From Hymenobacter psychrophilus (lineage in GTDB: Bacteria; Bacteroidota; Bacteroidia; Cytophagales; Hymenobacteraceae), in assembly GCF_900107135.1 (NCBI RefSeq), contig NZ_FNOV01000001.1, positions 441,385 through 505,384 on the forward strand: 64,000 nucleotides of DNA, written 5' to 3'. Under the pieces are notes generated by a model. It did not search any database. It was not told the origin of the DNA and saw nothing but the letters and a program-made list of their open reading frames with translations. The translations under genes and the position numbers were made by a program. Shown here piece after piece: positions 46,901-55,403 of this stretch (position 1 is its first letter; every line of letters starts with the position of its first letter).

Positions 46901-49900
46901 CCGGCGAAACCCGGGCTGGTCGGGCCGGGTGAGCAGGGTGTAAAGCACCGGCAGCCCGCCGGCACTGCTTAAACCGTTTGGCGCAGTATTGGCGCCCAGC
47001 ACCACCAGCCGGCCCTGGCCGGCGGGCGTTTTGGCCGGCGAGTCGAGCACTGGCTCGGGTGTGGGGGCGCGGAAGTAGCCGGTGGCAGCACTCGGCTGCA
47101 GGTCGGCTTCGGTCAGGGCGAAATCGGCCAGCGGCAGGGCGCCCGTGAACACCAGGGCCCGCCCCAGGTCGCCGTACTCAAACCCGGAGTTGTTCAGGCT
47201 CCGCATCTTCAGCAGGCCCTGGCCAAAGGTGTAGCGATAGGCCGGCTCAAACAAAAACCGCTGCCGCAGGCCATCGGAAGCGCGGCGCAGCAGCACCGAA
47301 TCGGGCCGGAAAGGGCCCGCCAGATAGGTCAGCTGGTTCTGCTGATAATCGTACTGATAATTCGTGGTAATCCGGCCGGGCCGGGCTGGCTGCCCCTCCC
47401 CCAACACCTGCAGGCGGTTGCCCTGGCGCAGGCGCAGCTGGTCGCGGGGCGCGGCGCGGTCGATAACGGCTAAGTACCGCTGCAGCTCGGCCCGCTCGGT
47501 GGCCGATACTGCGCCGAGCCGGACTACCGTTAGGTTGGGCTGCGCGTGGTTGGGGTCGATGCTGAGCGTGAGCTTGTGCAAGTGGCGCAGCGGCACGTTG
47601 CGCAGCGTGATGAGGCGGTCGGGCGTACGAATGGCCACCGTGTGGCGACCGGTATCGGCCACCAGCGCGAAGGGCTCATCGGCATTTGCCAGGCCCACAA
47701 ATACGGGTATTCCATCTATATAAACCGCCACCGTGGGCTGCACTCGTCCCGAATCGACCACGAATGGGGCCAGCTGGGTAATTCCGCCGGGAGCCAGCTG
47801 GTATTCGGCAAACGTGCCGGTGGCGGGGTACAGGAACTGGTAGAAGCGCAGCGAGTCGAGGCCCAGGCGCTGCCGCCAGGCGCCCCAGGCCAGGGGCTGG
47901 CGGGCCGGTCGTTGGGGCTCGTTGGCAAAACCGGCCGCCAGCCCGAGCCGCCGCCGCGACACCCGGCCCACCAAGGCGGGCGCGAAATCGGGAATTTCGG
48001 GCGCGGCCGGGGCCGCAAACTTGCTGGTGTGGGCGTAGGCCGTGAGGTCGGCGGCGGGTACGGGGCGGCCGGCCTCGTCGCGCACGGTGTAGGCCAGCGT
48101 AATTCTCTGCCCCGGATACACTACCTCGGGCTGCGCGGCCTCGATGGTAAGCCGACGGCCAGGCGGGGCCACGTGGTATTCGGCCTTCCGCAGCTCGCCG
48201 CCCCAGAAATAATGCACCGAGACATACCACGTATCGGCAGCGGGGGCCGGCCGGCGGCGGGTTAGCCCGGGCCCGTAGCCGCGCTCCACCAGCCGGTTGC
48301 CCCGGTACAGGTAGTACCAAAACCGCAACCGCCGCGGATTCTCTGCGCCCAGCACCAGCGAATCGGTGGTCCGCGCCGACGTCAGCTGCAAGCCGGCATT
48401 GCTGGCATCAAGCGCAAGCGTAGTCGCCGGGTAAGGGCTGGCCTGCAGGCGGTAGCGGCTGGCAGCTGGGTCAAGAAGCCGGGCCAGGGGCAGCAGCACC
48501 GTTTCGGTGGTGGTAACCGATTTGCCATCGGGCCGGGGGCGGGTGGTTTCGAGCAACGCCATGCGCGGCCGGGCCGGGCCACTCACTTCATAATCGGCCC
48601 GCAACGAATCCTGGCGCAGGCGCAGCGTCAGCTGACCGGCCTGCTGCTCGTAGCGGACGGTGGCCTTTTCGAGGTGGCGCTCCTGGTCGGCGTTGAGAAA
48701 TTCGGCCTCCACCTGGTACGTGAGGTCGGCGGCCGGCAGCACCGAATCGGGCAGGGCCACGCGGGTTTCGCCGGCCGCATCGAGGGGCTGGGCGTGGGTC
48801 CAGAGGGTATCGGGCACGAACACCTGCCGGCCCGCCAGCCGGCCCACGACCAGCGGCAGCACCCGCAGGCGCACCCGGGCATCGAGCAGGTTGAGGTCGT
48901 TGGCATCCTGCCCCCGCAGAAACAGGGCCTGGGGGGCGCCGGCCGGCTGTTCGGTTCGGGCCGGGCGCAGGGTGTAGCGGGTGTTGTTCAGCTCGTAGTC
49001 TTCGAGCCGGAAGCTGCCCGTGGCCAGCTCAGGGCCGAAGGGGCCGGAGCCAACGGGGCGCAGGCTCAGGCGCACGTACTGGTCGGAGCGCAGATTGAGC
49101 GTATCGGGCAGCGGCAGCGTGAACTCGTAGGAACCGGGCCGCACCGGAACCAGCCGGGCCAGGCGGCGGGGCGGGCGCTGCTGGTCGGCGCTGAGCCACA
49201 GCTCCAGCGGACGGCGGTAGGGCTGGCCCCGGCGCCGCAGCACCCGCGCCTTCAGGCGGAGCGTGTCGGCGGCGGGGCGGTAGCGGGGCTTGCTGAGCAC
49301 GAGGTAGGCGCGCCATTGGTCGCTTTGCTTTTCGGCCCGCTGCTGCTGGCGCTGCTCCCGCACCTCGGGGTTGAACACGGCGCGCAACAGCCCGATGGGG
49401 CCGGTACGAACGGAGGAAGCATGGCGCAAATCACTCAGCAGCCTGCGCACCGGCCGGCCCAAATAGCCCAGCGGAAACCCGTAGAGCACCCGCTGGTAGG
49501 CCCCGCGCCAGCTAAGGGCCCGGCCACCACGGGGCCGGTGCGGCGAAAACTTCTGCTCCAGCGCGTGGTAGGTGGTTCGCCCCCCGATTTCTACGGCCAG
49601 CAGCCCGGCCCGGCCCGCGCGGCCCGCCAGCCGGTAGGTTTGCGTAGCGGCATCGAAGGGAACCCGGCGGCCCCCGCGGAGCAGAAGGCGGGCACCGGGC
49701 AACAGCCGGCCCAGCGAATCGCGCAATACCAAGGTTAAATCCTGCTGATTATCGAGCACCGCAAGCTGGCGGTCGGTGCGGCCGAACAGCCAGTACACCA
49801 GTTCCGGCCCTTCGGTGCGGGCCACCAGGTAGTAGCCCGGCGGCCGGGCCGCCAGCCGCTTGGGGCCCAGGCTATCGGCCTGGCTCGTCGGAAACGAATC

Positions 49901-50095
49901 GACGGGCTGGGCAAAGAAATCAGTTTGGGCAGTTGCGAGGCCCCGTTCGTAGAGGTGGCGGGCCTGCGCATCGGTCAGGCGAAAAACCTTGGTCTGGTAG
50001 CTTTGCTGGCGGGCGCGGGCCAGCGGCTGCTGGGCCCTAACGGAGCCAGCAGGCAAAAGCAGCAGCAGTAGCGGGAGGAGTAGGCGTAGCGGCAT
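43976..50095 (-). CDS. alpha-2-macroglobulin-like protein with inserted carboxypeptidase-regulatory and TonB plug domains
   Basis: A 2039-aa secreted giant. Signal peptide at residues 1-21. MG-type beta domains run from ~100 to ~1150. At ~1165-1225 lies a carboxypeptidase-like regulatory domain (RGRVTDRATGEGLPGV) followed by a TonB plug resembling SusC-type receptors: VVVTGLGIERRR, the VAGIQIRGSG core, RPLLIVDGLPF and YGSRAASGVILITTK, at ~1250-1355. Then the A2M domain resumes with GWWRPTLVTDQQG and DDLTGWDIF (~1395), a CNEQ thioester-like motif (Cys1582), a helical TED-like region and a receptor-binding-like C-terminus. No outer-membrane barrel follows the plug, so it is not a transporter. 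It probably traps or inhibits proteases, perhaps anchored or recognised through the plug. The upstream intergenic region is 347 bp. Confidence 0.85.
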   Translation of the reverse strand: MPLRLLLPLLLLLLPAGSVRAQQPLARARQQSYQTKVFRLTDAQARHLYERGLATAQTDFFAQPVDSFPTSQADSLGPKRLAARPPGYYLVARTEGPELVYWLFGRTDRQLAVLDNQQDLTLVLRDSLGRLLPGARLLLRGGRRVPFDAATQTYRLAGRAGRAGLLAVEIGGRTTYHALEQKFSPHRPRGGRALSWRGAYQRVLYGFPLGYLGRPVRRLLSDLRHASSVRTGPIGLLRAVFNPEVREQRQQQRAEKQSDQWRAYLVLSKPRYRPAADTLRLKARVLRRRGQPYRRPLELWLSADQQRPPRRLARLVPVRPGSYEFTLPLPDTLNLRSDQYVRLSLRPVGSGPFGPELATGSFRLEDYELNNTRYTLRPARTEQPAGAPQALFLRGQDANDLNLLDARVRLRVLPLVVGRLAGRQVFVPDTLWTHAQPLDAAGETRVALPDSVLPAADLTYQVEAEFLNADQERHLEKATVRYEQQAGQLTLRLRQDSLRADYEVSGPARPRMALLETTRPRPDGKSVTTTETVLLPLARLLDPAASRYRLQASPYPATTLALDASNAGLQLTSARTTDSLVLGAENPRRLRFWYYLYRGNRLVERGYGPGLTRRRPAPAADTWYVSVHYFWGGELRKAEYHVAPPGRRLTIEAAQPEVVYPGQRITLAYTVRDEAGRPVPAADLTAYAHTSKFAAPAAPEIPDFAPALVGRVSRRRLGLAAGFANEPQRPARQPLAWGAWRQRLGLDSLRFYQFLYPATGTFAEYQLAPGGITQLAPFVVDSGRVQPTVAVYIDGIPVFVGLANADEPFALVADTGRHTVAIRTPDRLITLRNVPLRHLHKLTLSIDPNHAQPNLTVVRLGAVSATERAELQRYLAVIDRAAPRDQLRLRQGNRLQVLGEGQPARPGRITTNYQYDYQQNQLTYLAGPFRPDSVLLRRASDGLRQRFLFEPAYRYTFGQGLLKMRSLNNSGFEYGDLGRALVFTGALPLADFALTEADLQPSAATGYFRAPTPEPVLDSPAKTPAGQGRLVVLGANTAPNGLSSAGGLPVLYTLLTRPDQPGFRRLLRYLPQYLHALPPGPYHLALLRADSSVLAPRAAVQVRAGGTTFLQLDSLDRQPLPEAAARRWRQLFRQQVAAHLYRPGPPAMLDSAAGRREIAVALPLVAPSGWHLVRGRVTDRATGEGLPGVTVLVKGTNVGVSTNADGSYALSVPPGGVLVFSSIGFVSMERPANGPDMPVELSTDSKQLSEVVVTGLGIERRRAYLASSVSTVESAFSGKVAGIQIRGSGTLAGSSRPLLIVDGLPFGGRLQDLNPDDILTTEMLKAESATAMYGSRAASGVILITTKRDLANGRPSDDGASAPGRDPRLALRRRFSDVGWWRPTLVTDQQGRAHTEVIVPDDLTGWDIFVLASDDHARTGSFTQRLRSFKALAATLATPRFLLQGDRPQVIGKTLNYLPDTAQVSTTFQVGAGPERTLRHRVLTAVLDTLSFVAPADADSVAVRYSLRRADGYEDGELRYLPVLPVGTRERVGTFAVLTAADTTLTLPVRPELGPVTLRLESDPVPVVLDEIRHLQNYAYLCNEQAASKLRGLLLEQRLRAVLRPGQPFAGTRDADRLIRLLLRGRPSTQQLWGTWATAPVSAWASLHVIEALLEAGQQGYRVALDKDALRQYLLRELDNVFADATVRRALAPAANSAFRTPDDRLRLLQLLRLLGGPPPDFSSQLARLEREPGRRALDQQLALLELRQQLGLPSPLDSLRRYRHTTALGGVFYADTLRAGSFYRYLLSERLGTTLQAYRLLRSQGGPHAARELARIRAYLLQQRGPGGHWASTYEAGQILATIGPDLTVPASGGLVARAQLSGGLNQQVNQFPFEATLPAGAGPLVLRKQGGLPVYATAYQTRWNPAPAAVATPFAVRTRLAGQPGSRVVLKAGQPAELEVTVEVPAEARYVLLEVPIPAGCSYAAEKASGNAFEVHREYLRHQVGIFIDVLPAGRHVFRVALQPRYRGRYTLNPARAELLYFPTRFGRAASRQAVVE

Positions 50096-50442
50096 AGGCG
50101 GTAGTGGGGCGGTAAACGAGGCTGGCCCCGGCCCTACTGATGCCCCGGCCCGGCAGATTCCACAAGCCGACCCACCATTTCACTGTTCAGCGTTGCTTTT
50201 TATATCGTCCCCCCCCGCTACCAGAGCCATGTATTTCGTTTCTGCTCGGGCATCTAAACCAGTAGGCTACGTTCTATCGTACTGCTACTCGCAGTTACCC
50301 GGCACCTGTTGGGCAGCAGCTACTCTGTGCCCAACATGCGGGAGCTAAAACCTGGTTTTTGCCGCAGAATTTCATTTTTGGCTGAATACTTGCCAAGGAC
50401 CTGCTTACCTTCGTGTGGCTTTTGCGGCTTTACCTTTTTGCT
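50096..50442. other. 346-bp divergent intergenic region
   Basis: No gene seen. It should hold the promoter of the giant minus-strand gene and that of the small basic protein. A TACCTTCG element at 50406-50413 is 29 nt before the plus-strand ATG; a run of nine C's at ~50207-50215 is present. Confidence 0.5.
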
Positions 50443-50727
50443 ATGACCCGTTTTCTTCTCTTTCTGATGCTGCTGGTGATGGGCCTGGCCGACATCAGCC
50501 CGGCGCTGGCCGCCCCTCCCGGTCCGGCCGCCCGCGCCAAAATGCGCGGCAAAGTATACGTGCACCGGCCCAACTACCGCACCTATAAAGGAGGAGGCCG
50601 CAAAGCCCGCATGAAACGCACCGTTCGTTACCGGCAGCGCTGGTTCCAGTTCTGGCGCAAGCGTAAGAAAGGCGAGCAGCGCGCCCCGCGCCGCTCCCGC
50701 AACACCACTATCGGCACCGGCAAATAG
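50443..50727 (+). CDS. small basic secreted protein
   Basis: Not recognised. 94 aa: a signal peptide of ~22 residues (LLFLMLLVMGLADIS) then a very basic mature segment full of Arg, Lys, Tyr and Trp (for example RTVRYRQRWFQFWRKRKK). Such composition suggests a nucleic-acid or membrane/polyanion-binding role, or an antimicrobial-like peptide, but there is no direct evidence. A long terminator follows it. Confidence 0.6.
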   Translation: MTRFLLFLMLLVMGLADISPALAAPPGPAARAKMRGKVYVHRPNYRTYKGGGRKARMKRTVRYRQRWFQFWRKRKKGEQRAPRRSRNTTIGTGK

Positions 50728-50748
50728 CCCCGGGCGCCCGGATTTTTC

Positions 50749-50806
50749 CTCCTAAACAAAGCAGCCTTTCCCGCACCAGCGCGGGAAAGGCTGCTTTGTT
50801 TAGGAG
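50749..50806 (+). terminator. terminator, perfect 26-bp stem
   Basis: 50749-50774 pairs perfectly with 50781-50806 around a 6-nt loop, between convergent genes. Confidence 0.85.
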
Positions 50807-50868
50807 CTACCAGGCTGTTTTGCTAAACCACAGCGGCCCGGCACCGGTGCGCTGCTCTACTGGCTGCT

Positions 50869-51948
50869 TTACTGGTTGCCTTGCGCGTACCACTGCCGCC
50901 GCACCCGCACCAGCAGCTGCTCTGCCGCTTTGTGGTCGGGTATTTCGGGCAGCGTGGAAGAGGCAAAAGCGGCATCGACCTGGGCTACCAGCGCGTCGGC
51001 CTCGGCAATCAGCTGCTCGTACTCGAACTCACCCCGGCGAACCCGGAGCAGGAACTCGCGGTTGGGGCGGCGCACGGGCAGCTGGCCGGTAGCCGCCACG
51101 TCGAGCGCCATGCCCAGCAGCCGGAACACGTGCAGCATGTTCTTGGCATCGTAGTTCCGGCCGTGGCCAATCGTGTTCTGGTAGCGTTCGGGGTTACGCT
51201 TCTGCTCCCACTCCTGGTACTCGCGCCACACCCGGCAGGAGGTGCTGTAGCCGTTGCGGTTGAAGCTCAGGTAGGCCACCGGCTCCTCCCCCTTCGGCAC
51301 GGCCGAAAGCTGCACGTCCTGCGACGTGGCCGGGTCGCGCACGAGCCCCCGGTAGCCGTGGCGCTGGTCGGGCGTGTCGTCCACGAACAGGGCGTAGAGG
51401 TCGGGCAGGTGGGGCACATTGGTCAGGCCGCACTGCGGGGCAGCGAGGTTGCGCCGCGCCAGCCAGCCGGCCACCGGCTGCGCCCCGGCGCCGGCCGTCA
51501 CATAGCAAAAATCCAGTACCGATTTGCGCTGGGGCGGTTCGGGGTGGTTGATTTTCTTGTTCAGCCCCCGCGCTTTGCGAATCTGGGCCACGGCGTATTC
51601 GGCGAAGCTGGCGCGGCAGAGCTGGGACAGGAAGTCCTCGACCCGGAACGCCCCGAACAGCGGATGGCAGTAGCGCACGCAATCGGCGGGCGAGGCCAGC
51701 AGTTCCAGCGCCGTGGGGTTGCTCTTGAGCAGCAGCTCCACGAAGCGGCGCAGCTCGTAGTAGACCTCGTCGTTGGTTTCGTTGGCCACCTGGGGCAGGT
51801 AGCCGAGGCCATAGAACTCGGTTTCGGGCAGGATGAACACGCCTTTGAGGTCGGTATCTGAGTGGGGCAGATCGGTGCCGTAGGCGCGGCTGCCGCTCAG
51901 GGCCTCAAACAGGATGAGGCCCCGCTGGCGCAGGTTTTCGATGGTCAT
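50869..51948 (-). CDS. RlaP-type predicted nucleotidyltransferase (COG3541)
   Basis: 359 aa with a pol-beta superfamily nucleotidyltransferase head: GSRAYGTDLPHSDTDLKG carries the GS and DxD-like acidic residues for metal and nucleotide. The rest (KNMLHVFRLLGMAL, and a helical C-terminus) matches the RlaP/pfam10127 family, named for association with RNA ligases. Substrates are unproven. A second, shorter member of the same family is encoded at 52716-53471, and rtcB is present in the window. Ends are convergent with the small basic gene. Confidence 0.85.
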   Translation of the reverse strand: MTIENLRQRGLILFEALSGSRAYGTDLPHSDTDLKGVFILPETEFYGLGYLPQVANETNDEVYYELRRFVELLLKSNPTALELLASPADCVRYCHPLFGAFRVEDFLSQLCRASFAEYAVAQIRKARGLNKKINHPEPPQRKSVLDFCYVTAGAGAQPVAGWLARRNLAAPQCGLTNVPHLPDLYALFVDDTPDQRHGYRGLVRDPATSQDVQLSAVPKGEEPVAYLSFNRNGYSTSCRVWREYQEWEQKRNPERYQNTIGHGRNYDAKNMLHVFRLLGMALDVAATGQLPVRRPNREFLLRVRRGEFEYEQLIAEADALVAQVDAAFASSTLPEIPDHKAAEQLLVRVRRQWYAQGNQ

Positions 51949-52182
51949 AATCCTTACTTATACAAACGGGGGTTGAAACGTGACCCGGCGCGGCGGCCCG
52001 TTGCGGAGGTTGTTGAACCGGTGCTGTTGCCAGTGGTTCTGACGCCAGACGTGAAGCATTGCGCTTCGAGACAGTGTTCACGTACTCGTTCAGCCTAGGT
52101 GGCAACCGGCATGGTGTCAGGCATATTTTCTACTTTTAACTGGTGTTTTTTGCCCTTGACTACGGCCCAAACCAACCTCGGT

Positions 52183-52662
52183 ATGCCAAACCAGCAAGTA
52201 ACGCTACGCCCAACGCAGGACGCTGATCTGGATGCGTTGTTTGAGTTTCAATTAAACGAAGAGGCGGCGTACCTAGCGGCTTTTATGCCACAGAACCACA
52301 CCGACCCGGTGGCCTATCGTGCAAAGTACTGCCGGTTTTTGCGCGACCCTACCATCCACATGCAAACCATTCTGGTCGACGGCGTGCTGGCCGGCAGCAT
52401 TGCCAAGTTCGAAATCGAAGGCGACGCTGAAATTACGTATTGGCTGGACAGAAGCTTCTGGGGCCGGGGCGTGGCCACCGCCGCACTGCGCCACTTCCTG
52501 CTGATTGAGCCGGCCCGCCCTGTTTTTGGCCGGGTAGCCTTCGACAACTTCGGCTCGCAGAAAGTGCTAACTAACTGCGGCTTCCGCAAAGCAGGCACCG
52601 CCCGAGGCTTCGCCAGTGCCCGCCAGGCGGAGGTAGCGGAATTCATCTACCAACTCCCCTAG
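52183..52662 (+). CDS. GNAT family N-acetyltransferase
   Basis: 159 aa, RimJ/RimL type. The acetyl-CoA loop appears as WGRGVATAALRHFL (motif A), after the typical ITYWLD strand; VFGRVAFDNFGSQKVLTNCGFRKAG matches the C-terminal motif of RimL-like enzymes. It begins VTLRPTQDADLDALFEF. It probably acetylates an amino group of a small molecule or ribosomal protein. It lies between the two RlaP genes but in opposite orientation. Confidence 0.9.
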   Translation: MPNQQVTLRPTQDADLDALFEFQLNEEAAYLAAFMPQNHTDPVAYRAKYCRFLRDPTIHMQTILVDGVLAGSIAKFEIEGDAEITYWLDRSFWGRGVATAALRHFLLIEPARPVFGRVAFDNFGSQKVLTNCGFRKAGTARGFASARQAEVAEFIYQLP

Positions 52663-52715
52663 CCAGGTGCGGGCCGGCGGCGCTGTAGCAGGAGGCCTGT
52701 GCGCTACGGTTGCGG

Positions 52716-53471
52716 CTACAGCCACGCCCGAAACACGGCATCCAGCGCCGGCGTGGGCTCGGGGCGACGCAAGACGGGCAGGATGGCGCGGGCATTCTGA
52801 CCGGCGTCGTATGCCTGCTGCAGATACGCCACCAGCGCAGCCGGACGCGGCACGGTGGTTTTCTCGTCGGCGGTGGCTTTCCGGGCCAGCAGCTCATCTA
52901 CCGTGTCGTTCAACTCCGGCGGCAGCAGCTCGCGCAGCAGTGCAAACTCCATGGGCGGTACCTGGTCAGGGTGATGCTGAATCCAGCGGGCGGCCAGTGC
53001 TGAGCGCAGGGCGTAGAACAGCCGTTTGAGGCGCACCTGCTCCCCCGTCAGGTCGTCGGTTACCCCGCGCCGCAGCTGGCCCAGGTAGTGGTGCAGACCG
53101 GCGCGCGGGTTCCAGCCGGCCGGCAGCCACGGCTCCAGCGCCGCCCGAAACCCGGGTGCCTCCTGGTACACCACCGGCGACTGGAGCCATTCGAACAGGG
53201 CCGCATTGGAACCGCGCAGCAGCTTTAGCGCTTTGCGTAGCTCCCAGCCGGCCAGGTCCAGCTCGTCATCAATGGGGAAATTGAGCGTATCGGGGCCTTC
53301 GTCGAGAGTCAGGTACCAGTGGGCCGGGTGGCTGTAGATAAAGCGCACGTCGTAGTCGGAATCGGGCGAGGGGAAGCCCCAGGCCCGGCTGCCCGACTCG
53401 CAGGCGTACAGCACGCGGATGCCATGGGTGGCTTCGAGGGCGGCGAGGGCGGCTTGAATGCGGGCGGGCAT
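52716..53471 (-). CDS. RlaP-type nucleotidyltransferase (second member)
   Basis: 251 aa. The head carries ESGSRAWGFPSPDSDYD, the most characteristic COG3541 signature (Gly-Ser and Asp-x-Asp), followed by VRFIYSHP. The C-terminal half is helical (LHHYLGQLRRG, KRLFYALRSALAARW, LRELLPPEL) with conserved Arg. Length differs from the first copy (359 aa), so these are paralogues of distinct subgroups rather than a simple duplication. Start set at the ATG 53471; longer frames lack support. Confidence 0.85.
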   Translation of the reverse strand: MPARIQAALAALEATHGIRVLYACESGSRAWGFPSPDSDYDVRFIYSHPAHWYLTLDEGPDTLNFPIDDELDLAGWELRKALKLLRGSNAALFEWLQSPVVYQEAPGFRAALEPWLPAGWNPRAGLHHYLGQLRRGVTDDLTGEQVRLKRLFYALRSALAARWIQHHPDQVPPMEFALLRELLPPELNDTVDELLARKATADEKTTVPRPAALVAYLQQAYDAGQNARAILPVLRRPEPTPALDAVFRAWL

Positions 53472-53493
53472 GAGAGAGGCAGCAGGAAAAAGC

Positions 53494-54177
53494 ATGAAGG
53501 CAAAGAACGTCATTCAGGGCCTGTGGCGCACAGCATCACCTCCCCTAAATGACGTTCTTTGCCCCTGCTCCAATCAGCCCTACCCCACCAGGATCAAACA
53601 ACGACTCGAAGCTTTCAGTGATGGGGTGCTGGCCATCATCATCACCATTGTGATGCTGGAAATAAAAGTGCCGCACGGGCAGGCCAACTGGGCGGCGCTG
53701 CAGCCGCTGCTGCCGGTATTTCTGAGCTACGTATTGAGCTTCGTTTACGTGGGCATCTACTGGAACAACCACCACCTGATGCTGGGCAGCGCCCACGGCA
53801 TCAGCGGCAGTGTACTGTGGGCCAATTCCCACCTGCTGTTCTGGCTGTCGCTGGTGCCGTTTGCCACCGGCTGGATGGGCGAGAACAACTTTGCCCCGCT
53901 GCCCATGGCAGCCTACGGTTTTGTGCTCTTGATGGCCTCAGTGGCCTATTTCATATTGCAATCCGTCCTCGTTCGGGCGCAGAAGCCAAACTCGACCCTG
54001 GCCCGCGCCCTGGGTCCCGACTGGAAGGGCAAACTCTCGCCCCTGCTCTATACGCTGGGTATCGGGGCCAGCTTTTGGCAGCCCTGGCTGGCCGGCGCCG
54101 CCTACGTGGCCGTGGCCCTGATGTGGCTGGTGCCCGACCAGCGCTTCGGGCGCGACACAGCGCCCGAAGCTATGTAA
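53494..54177 (+). CDS. TMEM175 family potassium channel-like protein (DUF1211)
   Basis: A membrane protein with the TMEM175 hallmark RLEAFSDGVLAIIITI (selectivity-filter helix, FSDG) near its N-terminus, then VPHGQANW, IYWNNHHL and four or five more helices. Bacterial TMEM175 forms tetrameric K+-selective leak channels. The start is uncertain: the only ATG before the domain is at 53494 or further up, and it falls inside an inverted repeat (53500-53562). A nearby ATG at 53550 is in another frame. I list 53494; a non-ATG start between the repeat and the domain is possible. Confidence 0.75.
   Translation: MKAKNVIQGLWRTASPPLNDVLCPCSNQPYPTRIKQRLEAFSDGVLAIIITIVMLEIKVPHGQANWAALQPLLPVFLSYVLSFVYVGIYWNNHHLMLGSAHGISGSVLWANSHLLFWLSLVPFATGWMGENNFAPLPMAAYGFVLLMASVAYFILQSVLVRAQKPNSTLARALGPDWKGKLSPLLYTLGIGASFWQPWLAGAAYVAVALMWLVPDQRFGRDTAPEAM
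53500..53562. repeat. 15-bp perfect inverted repeat in a divergent gap
   Basis: GCAAAGAACGTCATT (53500-53514) and its reverse complement (53548-53562), separated by 33 nt, lie between the RlaP and TMEM175 genes and overlap the latter's start region. An operator or terminator-like hairpin are the options. Confidence 0.7.
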
Positions 54178-54275
54178 CACCTTTTTACATCTATCAATCA
54201 GGCTCTTTCAAGGCCTTTCTCCGCAGAAACCAACCACCCGGCCAACCCTTGCCGGTAAACCAGCATCTTCACGCC

Positions 54276-55325
54276 ATGAAGACACCAGGAATCCTTCTTT
54301 TCTTAGCCCTAACGGGCTCGCCAGCCTATTGCCAGACGGCGCCGGTGGCCCTGCCCGATTCCGTGGCGAGCTTCCTGGATAAGAGCCTCACGCTATTGCA
54401 GGCCTACTCGCTGGAACGCCATACCGTAAACTGGCCCCAGCTACGCCAGGCGGCTTATCAGCGGGCCCAGGGAGCTACCACCGTACGCGACCTGCTGCCC
54501 CTCTACCCTTTCCTGTTCGAGCAGCTGAAAGACGACCACGGCTGGCTCACGTACCAGGGCAAAACGTATAAATGGCGCAACCCCGCCCGCCCGGCGTATG
54601 CCAATGAGGTGGTGAAGGCCGCGCTAAAGCAGCAGCCCAGTGTGCTGGTGAAGATGCTGCCGGGCCGGGTGGGCTACATTCAGCTGCCGGGCATCAACGC
54701 CGGGGGCAGCCTGGAGGAAATGCGCGCGGCGGCCCGGGTCGTGCAGGATTCGCTTTGCCGGCTTCCCCCCAGCCGGACCCGGGCCTGGATTCTGGACCTG
54801 CGCCTCAACGATGGGGGGGCCATGGCGCCCATGCTGGCTGGCATTGCCCCGCTGCTCGGCGACGGGCATCTGGGCGGCTTTGTGGATAGCAATGGCAAGC
54901 CCGAGCAGCAGTGGTACCTGCGCCAGGGTAACTTCTACGTGGATTCTATGCAGGTAACCACGCTCAGCAACCGCTGCCCCACCGGCCGCCCCGATTTGCC
55001 CATTGCCGTGCTGCTGAGCGGGCGCACGGCCAGTTCCGGCGAAATCGTGGCCATCAGCCTCAAGGGCCGGCCGGCCACCCAATTCTTCGGCGAGCCTACC
55101 TACGGAGCCACCACCGCCAACGAAAGCTACCCCGTCGGCGGCGGCGCCTACCTCACCATTGCCGGCTCGCAGGATGCCGACCGCACCGGCGCGGCCTACA
55201 AATCCAGCCTTACTCCCGACATGCTCATTTCGGGCGGCGACAACTTCACCGACCTGCGCCAGGACGCCAAAGTAACGGCGGCGCTCCAGTGGCTGAAGAA
55301 GGCGCGAAAAGGCAAGCGGAAGTAG
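54276..55325 (+). CDS. S41 family (C-terminal processing) peptidase, secreted
   Basis: 349 aa. Signal peptide of ~19 residues (ending AYCQ), a helical region, then the tail-specific protease domain with RVGYIQLPGINAGG, AWILDLRLNDGG and the nucleophile loop LLSGRTASSGEIVAISLKGRP split by the usual Lys downstream. No PDZ is obvious, unlike Tsp/CtpA. It probably processes periplasmic or surface peptides. Start chosen at the ATG before the signal sequence; the upstream frame overlaps TMEM175. Confidence 0.85.
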   Translation: MKTPGILLFLALTGSPAYCQTAPVALPDSVASFLDKSLTLLQAYSLERHTVNWPQLRQAAYQRAQGATTVRDLLPLYPFLFEQLKDDHGWLTYQGKTYKWRNPARPAYANEVVKAALKQQPSVLVKMLPGRVGYIQLPGINAGGSLEEMRAAARVVQDSLCRLPPSRTRAWILDLRLNDGGAMAPMLAGIAPLLGDGHLGGFVDSNGKPEQQWYLRQGNFYVDSMQVTTLSNRCPTGRPDLPIAVLLSGRTASSGEIVAISLKGRPATQFFGEPTYGATTANESYPVGGGAYLTIAGSQDADRTGAAYKSSLTPDMLISGGDNFTDLRQDAKVTAALQWLKKARKGKRK

Positions 55326-55403
55326 GGTTTCCGATAATGCTAACCCTGGGCTGGCTTCGCCGGATGCCCGGCGAGTTCCTGCCCCGGGCGCACTACGTGG
55401 CCG

